From NCBI GenBank assembly GCA_041392785.1, contig JAWKLK010000008.1, positions 62,001 to 126,000 on the forward strand: a stretch of 64,000 nucleotides of DNA, read 5' to 3'. The position numbers were made by a program, and so were the translations under genes. This document shows positions 17,005 through 25,723 of the stretch, piece after piece (the first letter of the stretch is position 1; every line of letters starts with the position of its first letter). A model generated the notes under the pieces. That model searched no databases and was not told where the DNA came from. It was given only the letters and a program-made list of their open reading frames with translations. The stretch is from OLB9 sp041392785. GTDB taxonomy: Bacteria > Bacteroidota > Bacteroidia > Chitinophagales > Saprospiraceae.

Positions 17005-17444
17005 CCATAGTAAAAATACCCATAGCACTTATCAGCACTTTCCTTTGGATTGGCTTTGTTTGTGTCATCTGTTTTATGGAAGCTTATCTCAAATTCCACG
17101 CTCCAGGCATCACCCTCCCTTTGGGGCTAGACGTAGGCAGAGTTGTTTTTAATGCTCTCAACAGTGTAGAATGGGTATTTGAAATGGTCATTTTTATTTC
17201 TATTGTTTGGAATTCGGCTGAAGTCTTAGATTGGCAAAGTATATTCTTTGTTGTCCTGCTTATTCTTTTATTAATACAAACTTTTTGGCTCCTACCCGCT
17301 CTGGATATTCGAGCAGAATTATATATATCAGGTCAAATTGCACCCGCTTCCAACTTGCAATTTTATTATCTAGGAATGGAAATCGTAAAAGTAGCAAGCC
17401 TAACAATTTTTGGATTAAAAAAATTTAAAAACACAACGATATGA
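17001..17444 (+). CDS. Four-helix integral membrane protein
   Basis: 147 residues with four hydrophobic helices (about 5-28, 50-70, 75-98 and 120-138). EAYLKFHAP after helix 1 and FNALNSVEW at the start of helix 2 contain polar residues that could be functional. I do not recognise a named family. It overlaps both neighbours by ATGA junctions, the globin before and the tryptophan dioxygenase after, which is firm evidence that it belongs to the same operon. Confidence 0.72.
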   Translation: MTIVKIPIALISTFLWIGFVCVICFMEAYLKFHAPGITLPLGLDVGRVVFNALNSVEWVFEMVIFISIVWNSAEVLDWQSIFFVVLLILLLIQTFWLLPALDIRAELYISGQIAPASNLQFYYLGMEIVKVASLTIFGLKKFKNTTI

Positions 17445-18349
17445 ACAGTGAAAAAATCATCAATGATATTAAAAATAAATATCAGCAAATGGGTGAAAAC
17501 CCAGAAACGTATCTAAACGGCCTACTTCACGCAAAACCCATTAATTACTGGGATTATGTAAGAGTAGATACACTTCTTTCGTTGCAGAAGCCACGAACAA
17601 ACTTTAAAGATGAAGAGATTTTTATTATGTATCATCAGGTAACAGAACTATTCCTTAAAATGATGGTACATGAGATAAAACAATTGGTTTATGAACCATT
17701 TAATGAATCTGTATGGTTGGAAAAATTAGAACGATTGAAACGTTACACAAATATTCTCATAGGCTCGTTTGATGTAATGAAATATGGAATGAACTATGAT
17801 GACTATAATACATTTCGTAGCAGCTTAACACCTGCTAGTGGCTTTCAGTCCGTAACCTTTAGACTTATAGAAATTTACTGCACACGATTGGAAAACCTTA
17901 TAAATGAAGAAGGCAAAAAACGAATTAATGAAACCCCAACCATAAATGATTATTTTGACCATATCTATTGGAAAGATGCTGGACTTAATAGAAAAACTGG
18001 TAAAAAGTCACTCACACTTTTACAGTTTGAAGAAAAATATTTAGACCGACTAATTGCTTTGGCAAATCAAACCAAAGGTTCTACTTTAGAAGATAAGGTT
18101 TTGAATATGCAAAATTGTTCAGAAGCACTGAAAACAAAGCTAAAAGAATTTGACCATTTATACAACGTGGCTTGGCCATTGGTACACCTTGAAACCGCTC
18201 AACATTATCTGGACTTGAAAGGAGAAAACAAAGCAGCGACAGGCGGTAGCGAATGGAAAAAATATTTACATCCAAAATTTCAACAGCGTAAATTTTTCCC
18301 AAAGCTGTGGAACAATGACGAAATAACCAATTGGGGAAATAATAAATAA
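17441..18349 (+). CDS. Tryptophan 2,3-dioxygenase family haem protein
   Basis: 302 residues. Family marks: YWDYVRVDTLLSLQ, the distal His in MYHQVTELFLKM, substrate-site LTPASGFQSVTFR with the carboxylate-binding Arg, the proximal His in PLVHLETAQHYL, and ATGGSEWKKYL, the substrate-binding glycine-rich turn. The known reaction is oxidation of tryptophan to N-formylkynurenine, the first step of the kynurenine route. No kynurenine-pathway gene is near; instead it lies inside the oxidase, globin and RIC run, with ATGA coupling to the upstream gene. It may use its haem for another task, or simply be co-regulated. Confidence 0.9.
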   Translation: MNSEKIINDIKNKYQQMGENPETYLNGLLHAKPINYWDYVRVDTLLSLQKPRTNFKDEEIFIMYHQVTELFLKMMVHEIKQLVYEPFNESVWLEKLERLKRYTNILIGSFDVMKYGMNYDDYNTFRSSLTPASGFQSVTFRLIEIYCTRLENLINEEGKKRINETPTINDYFDHIYWKDAGLNRKTGKKSLTLLQFEEKYLDRLIALANQTKGSTLEDKVLNMQNCSEALKTKLKEFDHLYNVAWPLVHLETAQHYLDLKGENKAATGGSEWKKYLHPKFQQRKFFPKLWNNDEITNWGNNK

Positions 18350-18367
18350 CCATTTAAATATTATAAA

Positions 18368-19105
18368 ATGAACATTCAAAAAAATACCATCATCGGAGAA
18401 TTGGTAGCACAAGACTACCGTGCCGCATCTGTTTTTAAAAAATATGGTATCGACTTTTGTTGTCAAGGTAACAGAAGCATACAAGATGCTTGCGAAGCGA
18501 AAGACATTGATGCTTCCGCTGTGGTTACAGATTTAAACGATGCAAACAAATCAACTTTAGAAAGCATTATTGACTATCAGTCTTGGCCCTTAGACCTTTT
18601 GGTAGATTATATAGAGAAAAAGCACCATCGCTATGTAGTGGACAAATCGCAGGAAATAAAACCGTATCTTGAGAAAATTTGCCGAGTACACGGTGACCGT
18701 CATCCTGAGCTTTTAGAAATCAATGAAAACTTTAATACGACAGCAGGGGAATTGGCTGCACATATGAAAAAAGAAGAGTTGATTTTATTTCCCTTCATTC
18801 GAAAAATGGCAAAAGCAAAGCAAGAAAAAATAGCCTTAAGAGCACCGCATTTTGATACTGTACAGGATCCTATTCAAATGATGATGCACGAACACACAAC
18901 CGAAGGCGAACGTTTCAGAAAAATAGAAGCCTTGACCGACAACTACACACCGCCATTGGATGCTTGCAATACCTATCGGGTAACCTTTGCATTGTTAAAG
19001 GAATTTGAAGCTGATTTGCATTTACACATTCATTTAGAGAACAATATTTTGTTTCCGAAGGCTATTGAGCTTGAAAACCAATTAAGTAATGACTACTCCC
19101 ATTAA
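18368..19105 (+). CDS. ric: RIC-type iron-sulfur cluster repair di-iron protein (YtfE/ScdA)
   Basis: 245 residues, typical RIC length. The ScdA_N (DUF542) domain carries Cys31-Cys32 (DFCCQGNRS). The hemerythrin-like domain follows, with di-iron ligands in KKHHRYVV, VHGDRHPE, AAHMKKEELILFPF, MMHEHTTEG and HLHIHLENNILFP. RIC proteins repair Fe-S clusters damaged by NO or peroxide and are classic NsrR targets, which supports the NO reading of this operon. The 3' end overlaps the next gene by 17 bases. Confidence 0.93.
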   Translation: MNIQKNTIIGELVAQDYRAASVFKKYGIDFCCQGNRSIQDACEAKDIDASAVVTDLNDANKSTLESIIDYQSWPLDLLVDYIEKKHHRYVVDKSQEIKPYLEKICRVHGDRHPELLEINENFNTTAGELAAHMKKEELILFPFIRKMAKAKQEKIALRAPHFDTVQDPIQMMMHEHTTEGERFRKIEALTDNYTPPLDACNTYRVTFALLKEFEADLHLHIHLENNILFPKAIELENQLSNDYSH

Positions 19106-19562
19106 AAGGAACGAATCGCTCAAACCTTTAAGCCGTGACCACCATCATGGCTTATTGCTCTGTTGGAAAATCCGTCAAGGCATTAAACTAAAAGTAGAAC
19201 CAGAAAGAATAAAAAAATATCTTTATTGGTTTTGGGTGAGCTATTTAAAACATCATTTTGAAATTGAAGAACAATATGTTTTCCCTGTTTTGGGAAATGA
19301 TAATAAGTTGGTGAAACAAGCACTTGCCGAACATAGAAAGTTAAAACGCCTTTTTGAAAATCACATGGAAAGTAAAAAATCTATAAGCATTATTGAAGAA
19401 GTATTAGCAAAGCATATTCGATTTGAAGAAAGGGTTCTGTTTAATGAAATAGAAAAAGTAGCCAGTAGCGAAAAGCTACTTCAGATAGAAAAGGATTGTT
19501 CGGACAATATTTTTTATGAAAATCTATCAGATGCGTTTTGGAAATATCGAGAAGTACCATAA
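19089..19562 (+). CDS. Hemerythrin-domain protein
   Basis: 157 residues forming a single four-helix hemerythrin bundle. Likely di-iron ligands are in SRDHHHGLLL, KHHFEIEEQYVFP, LAEHRKLKRLF and HIRFEERVLFNEIE (the H and E pairs of each helix). It overlaps the RIC gene by 17 bases and is the last gene of the run. Stand-alone hemerythrins bind O2 or NO or assist iron handling; here it probably partners RIC. Intact, normal length. Confidence 0.9.
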   Translation: MTTPIKRNESLKPLSRDHHHGLLLCWKIRQGIKLKVEPERIKKYLYWFWVSYLKHHFEIEEQYVFPVLGNDNKLVKQALAEHRKLKRLFENHMESKKSISIIEEVLAKHIRFEERVLFNEIEKVASSEKLLQIEKDCSDNIFYENLSDAFWKYREVP

Positions 19563-20205
19563 ATTACTATTCTGTAAAATGGGACTAAACCAACCCATGA
19601 AGTCCTTGAAGTAGCATATCGCGATTTAATGGAATTGCTATAGAACATAATTGCTCTAAAAAGATATTTCATTTAACGAACTATCAATTGGTATTAGTGG
19701 TAACCTTGAAACAGCTATTTAGGAAAGTTCAACAATGACTAGAATTGGCACACCATTTTGGGAAAAAGACTTTATCCTTACAGTTACTATTGGAACGAGA
19801 ACAAATATTGTAGATGTAAATTTAAAGTCCAGTATCTCGAAGTGTACTGTTCTTCTGATTCCACTTTTTTCTCTGCCAATCGTTTAATTCTACTTATCCC
19901 CTAGCTACAAATATACTTTATTTCCTGTCGTTTTAATTTCATCGTTTGACTTCTCATAGATACTAAAATCATCGGCATATCATACGAATTTTGTAAATCC
20001 ACGAAGGAATATTAAAAAAATTTAAATCTTTTAGATTAGGTATATTATTCTAAGTATAGTGAAAAATTAAAACATCAATGTTTTACTTGCACTATTTTGG
20101 ATTGATATGTTATGTTAATTACGATGAATTAAAAATATATGCCATAAGAATTAAACCTTTGTGTAATTTAGAGTCTAAATGCTTTTACATTCAAATTGAA
20201 CAAAT
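19563..20205. other. Long gene-free stretch with intron debris
   Basis: No intact gene is visible. 19800-20012 holds the reverse-transcriptase remnant listed separately. 19563-19800 shows nothing I can assign, and I see no group II domain V there. 20013-20205 is AT-rich leader DNA of the peroxidase gene and includes the small hairpin AAACATCAATGTTT. Confidence 0.6.
19800..20012 (-). pseudogene. Remnant of a group II intron reverse transcriptase
   Basis: Read on the minus strand from 20012, the frame gives RGFTKFV, a TGA, YADDFSIYEKS, TGNKVYL and then, after three more stops, GREKSGIRRTVHFEIL. YADDF is the catalytic motif of reverse transcriptases, and the K-S-G-I-R-R segment follows it at the spacing seen in LtrA-type group II intron proteins. 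At least four in-frame stops show it is dead. Only about 70 codons remain; the maturase and the intron RNA domains are not recognisable. It marks an old mobile-element insertion at the end of the stress operon. Confidence 0.75.
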
Positions 20206-21387
20206 ATGTCAGATTCCAAATCCAATGTTGTAGCGTTAATATTCATTATAGTTTTTGGTACCATTTCATGTCAGAACGATGATGTCAATGAACCTATTAC
20301 AGAAAGTGTATTACATTTGCCAGAAACTCCTTTTGACTATGCAAGTCTTAACTTACCAAGTCATTTTACTACAAATGTTGCAGGGCAACCTTTACCTACT
20401 TCCATAAACGGAATTGATAATAACCCTGCTAATAATCCTGTAACGGATGATGGCGCAACACTAGGAAGAGTATTGTTTTATGACAAAAAATTAAGTGCCA
20501 ATGGGACAATTGCCTGCGCTTCGTGTCACAAACAAGACAAAGGTTTTTCTGATGACGCTACTTTAAGTATAGGATTTAATGGTGGTACAACTGGTCGCCA
20601 TTCAATGACTCTGGTTAATGCAAGGTTTTACCAACGGGGGCGATTCTTTTGGGATGAAAGAGCCACAACTTTGGAAGAACAAGTCTTAATGCCATTTCAA
20701 GACTCAGTAGAAATGGGAATGACTTTAGAACAAGTAGTGAGTATTGTTCAAAACCAGACTTATTATCCCGAATTGTTCCAGAAAGCATTTGGCTCAACAG
20801 AAATTACATCTGATAAAATATCAAAAGCTTTAGCTCAGTTCGTCCGAAGTATCGTAAGTTATTCAAGTAAATATGACCAAGGTAGGGCAATGGTAGCAGC
20901 GCCGGGTGCAAATTTTCCAAACTTCTCAACAGAAGAAAACACAGGTAAAAACATATTTTTCCAAACAATCCCAAACGGCGGAGGTGCCTGTTTTGGCTGT
21001 CATACGACGGAAGCATTTGTAAGTGCTAACCCTGGACCGCAAAACAATGGACTGGATGCATCTTCTTCTACTGATTTAGGTGCTGGCGGTGTCTTTACCA
21101 ATCCTATTTTTATAGGGAGATTCAAAACTACTTCTTTAAGAAATATTGAACTAACTGCACCGTATATGCATGATGGCAGATTTGCTACATTGGAAGAAGT
21201 AGTAGAACATTATAATAGTAGAATACAAGCGCACCCTACTCTATCTCCAGCATTAACCGACGCAAACGGTAACCCAATAAGATTAAATTTGACGAGTGCG
21301 CAAAAGGCCGCATTAGTTGCATTTCTTAAAACTTTAACAGATAATAGTGTTAACACAGAAACTAAATGGAGTAATCCCTTTAATTAA
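20206..21387 (+). CDS. Di-heme cytochrome c peroxidase (CcpA/MauG family), lipoprotein
   Basis: 393 residues. A hydrophobic segment and lipobox (FGTISC) give a lipid anchor at about Cys23. Two c-haem sites are present, CASCH (104-108) and CFGCH (262-266), one per domain, as in bacterial di-haem peroxidases. TGRHSMTLVNARF and FWDERATTLEEQ are typical of the first domain, and YMHDGRFATLEEVVEHY of the second. The predicted role is periplasmic reduction of H2O2 with electrons from cytochrome c. It is preceded by AT-rich DNA and stands alone. Confidence 0.92.
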   Translation: MSDSKSNVVALIFIIVFGTISCQNDDVNEPITESVLHLPETPFDYASLNLPSHFTTNVAGQPLPTSINGIDNNPANNPVTDDGATLGRVLFYDKKLSANGTIACASCHKQDKGFSDDATLSIGFNGGTTGRHSMTLVNARFYQRGRFFWDERATTLEEQVLMPFQDSVEMGMTLEQVVSIVQNQTYYPELFQKAFGSTEITSDKISKALAQFVRSIVSYSSKYDQGRAMVAAPGANFPNFSTEENTGKNIFFQTIPNGGGACFGCHTTEAFVSANPGPQNNGLDASSSTDLGAGGVFTNPIFIGRFKTTSLRNIELTAPYMHDGRFATLEEVVEHYNSRIQAHPTLSPALTDANGNPIRLNLTSAQKAALVAFLKTLTDNSVNTETKWSNPFN

Positions 21388-21512
21388 TGGGTTTGGTATA
21401 GAAAATAGTTAAATTTCATTTAAAAAAGACGGCAGAATCGATTTTTTAGAACAATTTTGCACCATAATCGTATTAGCATCATGTAACTTTTTAAAAATTA
21501 ATTTTTATTATC

Positions 21513-22415
21513 ATGAATTTTGATTTTTTTAAATCCAATATGAAGTTTTCAATTCCAATTATTGTTATTATTAGTGTAGTCTTTGTTATTAAAGGATTTT
21601 CTTTTCATAATACAAAGCATCATTTAAAATGCAGTGACATCAGTTTTGATGTAATAGACACTATCCCGCTGCAATCGAAACAAAGCTTCAAAATCATGCG
21701 TAAAGATGGAGACCGAGAGTTGGAGATGTCTTTCGAAGATGGCGAAGTCACAGACTTGAGTATAAATGGAAAGAAAATTGAGAAAAAAGACTACAGCCAA
21801 TATCAAGATCTTATAGATGAAAATAAACCACATTCCAAAGATAATGGCACTATGTTTTTCTTCGGTGATGGTGGTGACGGTTTTGCACACATTGATATGA
21901 GAATGATGGTCGATTCAATGATGCGTGGTTTTAACAGAGATTTTTCGTTTGATGAATTTCATTTTGAAGATAGTTTAGATGCTTTGCGTGAAAGTATGCG
22001 ACAATTTCACCTGTTTGACGACGGAAACTTTAATTTCAATTTTGATCTAGATTCAATCCAGGACTTTGGAGAAAAAATGAAAAAACATGGATTCGAATTC
22101 AAAGGAGATTTAGATAGAGATTTTGAATATAATGATAGCGAATTTGATAGTACATTGGCTGAACGAGAGCATTCCATTACAGAAATCATAGGTAATAATC
22201 TCAATAAAGATGGCCTCCTTATTCCGGGACAAACCAATCAAATAGAACTTTCAGGCAAATTCCTCAAAATAAATGGAGAGAAGCAACCTACTAATATTTG
22301 GCAAAAATATATGCGACTATTTGAAGAGTCAGCTGGGTCAGCTTTAGATAGAAGCTCAAAATTAAAATTTAGTTTCGAAGGTAAGGAATCGAAACGCAAA
22401 TTTAGAGTATATTAG
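21513..22415 (+). CDS. Hypothetical exported protein, Asp/Phe-rich
   Basis: 300 residues. A hydrophobic segment (about 12-30) acts as a signal or anchor. Residues about 50-90 (IMRKDGDRELEMSFEDGEVTDLSING is one continuous beta-like region) look like a small beta domain. The middle (about 105-215) is dense in Asp, Phe, Met and Glu (DFSFDEFHFED, FNFNFDLDSIQDF), and a Gly/Lys-rich C-terminus follows. I do not recognise a named family. The composition suggests an acidic, perhaps calcium-binding or flexible linker. It converges with guaB and shares a terminator. Confidence 0.7.
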   Translation: MNFDFFKSNMKFSIPIIVIISVVFVIKGFSFHNTKHHLKCSDISFDVIDTIPLQSKQSFKIMRKDGDRELEMSFEDGEVTDLSINGKKIEKKDYSQYQDLIDENKPHSKDNGTMFFFGDGGDGFAHIDMRMMVDSMMRGFNRDFSFDEFHFEDSLDALRESMRQFHLFDDGNFNFNFDLDSIQDFGEKMKKHGFEFKGDLDRDFEYNDSEFDSTLAEREHSITEIIGNNLNKDGLLIPGQTNQIELSGKFLKINGEKQPTNIWQKYMRLFEESAGSALDRSSKLKFSFEGKESKRKFRVY

Positions 22416-22442
22416 ATATAAAATATTGATGGTTAGTTGAAG

Positions 22443-22476
22443 AATAGGGGCATTAAAATGGTATAATGCCCTTATT
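22443..22476. terminator. Bidirectional terminator between convergent genes
   Basis: AATAGGGGCATTA (22443-22455) pairs with TAATGCCCTTATT (22464-22476) at 12 of 13 positions around an 8-base loop, and T-rich and A-rich ends flank it on both sides. It lies between the exported-protein gene and guaB, which face each other. Confidence 0.8.
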
Positions 22477-22499
22477 TGTTTATCAAAATCAACATTCCC

Positions 22500-23978
22500 T
22501 TATACTTTCTTACTATAATTTGGAGACTCTTTAGTAATCGTGATATTGTGTGGATGGCTCTCAATGATACCTGCTCCCGTCATCTTTATGAGCTTAGATT
22601 TTTTCAATCCATCCACAGTTGCAGCACCACAATATCCCATACTGGCTCGCAATCCACCTAGATATTGAACCATTACCTCAGAGACTGTTCCTTTATACGG
22701 AACCCTTCCTTCAATTCCTTCAGGCACTAATTTCTTTACGTCTTCTTCTACATCTTGAAAATATCTATCCTTACTACCTATTTGCATAGCTCCGAGCGAA
22801 CCCATACCTCGATACACTTTAAATTTTCTACCTTCAAAAAGTATTGTTTCGCCAGGGGCCTCTTCAGTCCCTGCAAATAATGATCCAGCCATAATAGTAT
22901 TGGCTCCTACTGCAAGTGCTTTAGCTATGTCTCCAGTATATTTGATACCGCCGTCTCCAATTATAGGAATCCCAGTATTTTCAAGACCCTTATAAGCATT
23001 TTTGATGGCAAATAATTGAGGAACTCCTACGCCTGTCACGACCCTTGTAGTACAAATACTTCCTGGCCCCACACCTACCTTCACGGCGTTTACACCTGCA
23101 TCTTTCAATGCTATTGCCCCTTCCGCTGTGGCAACATTTCCTCCAACTAACTGCAAATATGGATATTTCACTCTCAAAGCTGCTATCATATCTAGGACAC
23201 CTTTCGAATGGCCATGCGCTGTGTCAACACAAATTACATCTACCCCTACATGTACCAAGGCTTCGACCCTATCAAAAGTGTCCGCGGTCACCCCTACTGC
23301 TGCCCCAACTAATAATCTTCCATGTGAATCCTTTGATGCTTGTGGAAAGTTTTCAAGTTTCATAATGTCTTTGTAGGTGATGAGTCCTACTAAGATATTA
23401 TTATCATCCACAACTGGCAACTTCTCAATTTTATACTTCTGAAGGATGTCTTTTGCTTGTTTGAGGTCGGTTCCCTTAGGTGCGGTAATTAATCTTTCCT
23501 TTGTCATAATGTCCACCACTGGCCGGTCACTTTCAGTCTCAAATCTCAAGTCGCGATTGGTGAGAATTCCGACTAATTCACCTTTCTTATTGATGACAGG
23601 AATTCCACCTATTTTGTTCGTGTGCATTAACTCTAAAGCATCTTTTACCTTTGCATCTTCAGTCAATGTCACTGGATCTAGGATCATACCCGATTCAGAT
23701 CTTTTTACATTGCGAACCTGATTGGCTTGGCTTTCGATTGACATATTTTTGTGGATAATCCCAATGCCACCTTCACGAGCCATGGCGATAGCCAACTTAT
23801 ACTCGGTGACTGAATCCATAGCCGCAGAAACAATTGGTGCATTGATACGTATGTCCGATGTTAAAAAAGTAGAAGTATCAACTTCACGAGGCAATACTTC
23901 AGAATAGGCAGGCACCAACAGAACGTCATCAAACGTAAGCGCCTCTACAAATTGAGTGGGGTCAAAATATCTTTCCAT
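22500..23978 (-). CDS. guaB: IMP dehydrogenase
   Basis: 492 residues from the ATG at 23978 (MERYFDPTQF); a TTG two codons earlier is also open. It catalyses NAD-dependent oxidation of IMP to XMP, the committed step of GMP synthesis. Two CBS domains (about residues 95-210) are inserted in the TIM barrel. The active-site loop has GPGSICTTR with the catalytic Cys, the flap has GMGSLGAM, and EGRVPYKGTV follows. Complete and of normal length. It converges with the upstream exported-protein gene. Confidence 0.97.
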   Translation of the reverse strand: MERYFDPTQFVEALTFDDVLLVPAYSEVLPREVDTSTFLTSDIRINAPIVSAAMDSVTEYKLAIAMAREGGIGIIHKNMSIESQANQVRNVKRSESGMILDPVTLTEDAKVKDALELMHTNKIGGIPVINKKGELVGILTNRDLRFETESDRPVVDIMTKERLITAPKGTDLKQAKDILQKYKIEKLPVVDDNNILVGLITYKDIMKLENFPQASKDSHGRLLVGAAVGVTADTFDRVEALVHVGVDVICVDTAHGHSKGVLDMIAALRVKYPYLQLVGGNVATAEGAIALKDAGVNAVKVGVGPGSICTTRVVTGVGVPQLFAIKNAYKGLENTGIPIIGDGGIKYTGDIAKALAVGANTIMAGSLFAGTEEAPGETILFEGRKFKVYRGMGSLGAMQIGSKDRYFQDVEEDVKKLVPEGIEGRVPYKGTVSEVMVQYLGGLRASMGYCGAATVDGLKKSKLIKMTGAGIIESHPHNITITKESPNYSKKV

Positions 23979-24092
23979 CTGCAAAGATACTAAAACATTG
24001 TAAGTTCAATATAGGAATGCTAAACATTCATAATTTTTTTTGATTTTCATAAGGAACAAATCCAATATTTTTACGTTTGTTGACAAGTAAGC

Positions 24093-25718
24093 ATGAACAT
24101 CAGATACACTTTTTTTTACGGTTCAATATTTTGGATTGTTTTATCTTTGGTAAATTGTGCCAAAATAGCTAGTCCTCGCGGGGGTAATAAAGATCAATTA
24201 CCACCTAAGATGGATACTGTAAACTCCGAGATCATTGCCAAAATAAATTATATTCCTAAGACTTTGGAGTTTACTTTTGATGAATTTGTCGAAGTAAAAA
24301 ATGCCAATAAAGAGGTTTTTATTTCCCCTGCATTAGTATATAGGCCTAAAATCATATCTAGAGGAAAAAAGATACAAGTTGTTTTTGACAAGCGAGAAGT
24401 ATTAAAGCCTAATACCACCTATAATATAAATTTTGGAAATGCTATTGTTGATTTTCATGAAGGAAATGTTCTTAAAAACTTTGGTTATTATTTTGCAACT
24501 GGAGACAAAATTGATTCTTTGCAGGTAGGTGGTCAAGTGTTCAATGCATTGACCAATGAACCAGAAACTGAACTATTGGTAGGCCTATTTAGCAATGAAA
24601 ACGATAGTATTGTGTTCAATGAAAGACCGATTTATGTCACAAGATTGGAAGATGATGGCAAATTTCAATTTAAGTATATATCCTCCGGAAGTTTTATAAT
24701 TGCAGCGATAGATGATAAAAATTCCAATTTCAAATATGATCCTGTCAATGAAAAAATTGGATTTGTAACTGATGCCATTACTTTAACGGATAGTATGCAA
24801 TCATATACCTTTTATAGTAGTATTTCAAAATCTGCCCCTATAATCATTGGAAAACAAATCAACAGTTATGGACAAGCTTATTTCAAATATACAAATTTAC
24901 CAGATTCTTTGTCAATAGTCAGCAATCCAGAGGTTCCATTACAATATGATACCAACCTTGATACACTCTTCGTTATGTATCAGACAGATTTGGATTCATT
25001 TCAATTGATGGTCAATTCAGATACATTTCAAATAAAAGTTAGGAATAGAGAAAAATGGGCAGAAAAATATTCCTTTATTAATTACAAAATCAAAGAATCC
25101 ACATTATTAGTTTCAGATACCTTGCATCTTAAAATGAATACCCCATTTAATATTATTGATACTTCTAAGATTGTGATTTTTGATTCTACACGGTATCTTA
25201 AAAAACTTAACATAATTCATTCTGGAAGAAAATTGAGTGTTGTATATCCTTGGACGGCTGGTAAAAAGTACACTTTTGTCATTGATAGCGCAGCATTGTC
25301 TGATATTTATGGTAAGGTCAATGATTCCATTAAGCATGAATTTCTTACTTTGACCACAAAAGAATTATGTAATTACACTGTCACAATAAAAGGATTGTCT
25401 CAAGACACAAATTATGTTATAAATATATTGAGAAGAGATAAATCTATATTAGCATCCAAAAATATTTCAAATGATACCATAGCAAGGTTTGAACTAAAAC
25501 AAATTAGGCCGGAGGGATACGACATTGAAATATTTGAAGATATTAATAAAAATAACAGGTGGGATCCTGGCGATTATTTATTGAAGAGGCAGCCTGAAAA
25601 ATACAAACTTTTCAAAGGAGAACAACTCAAACCAGATAGGGATTTTGACAAAGATATTTCTTGGCTTTCATCTCCAATAGAAAGTGAAGAAAAGGCTTTA
25701 ACTCCTAAAGGAAAATAA
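24093..25718 (+). CDS. Ig-like domain lipoprotein of the LptB cluster
   Basis: 541 residues. Lipobox VNC gives a lipidated Cys at about residue 22, followed by ASPRGG-x-KD-x-x-PP, a conserved opening of this Bacteroidota family. Residues about 40-130 form a Big_5-type Ig-like domain (FDEFVEVKN, PNTTYNINFG), followed by repeated beta modules and a C-terminal stretch with DINKNNRWDPGDY, a calcium-binding-like loop. It is separated from lptB by 5 bases and probably sits on the periplasmic face of the outer membrane. The exact role is unknown. Confidence 0.82.
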   Translation: MNIRYTFFYGSIFWIVLSLVNCAKIASPRGGNKDQLPPKMDTVNSEIIAKINYIPKTLEFTFDEFVEVKNANKEVFISPALVYRPKIISRGKKIQVVFDKREVLKPNTTYNINFGNAIVDFHEGNVLKNFGYYFATGDKIDSLQVGGQVFNALTNEPETELLVGLFSNENDSIVFNERPIYVTRLEDDGKFQFKYISSGSFIIAAIDDKNSNFKYDPVNEKIGFVTDAITLTDSMQSYTFYSSISKSAPIIIGKQINSYGQAYFKYTNLPDSLSIVSNPEVPLQYDTNLDTLFVMYQTDLDSFQLMVNSDTFQIKVRNREKWAEKYSFINYKIKESTLLVSDTLHLKMNTPFNIIDTSKIVIFDSTRYLKKLNIIHSGRKLSVVYPWTAGKKYTFVIDSAALSDIYGKVNDSIKHEFLTLTTKELCNYTVTIKGLSQDTNYVINILRRDKSILASKNISNDTIARFELKQIRPEGYDIEIFEDINKNNRWDPGDYLLKRQPEKYKLFKGEQLKPDRDFDKDISWLSSPIESEEKALTPKGK

Positions 25719-25723
25719 AAAAA

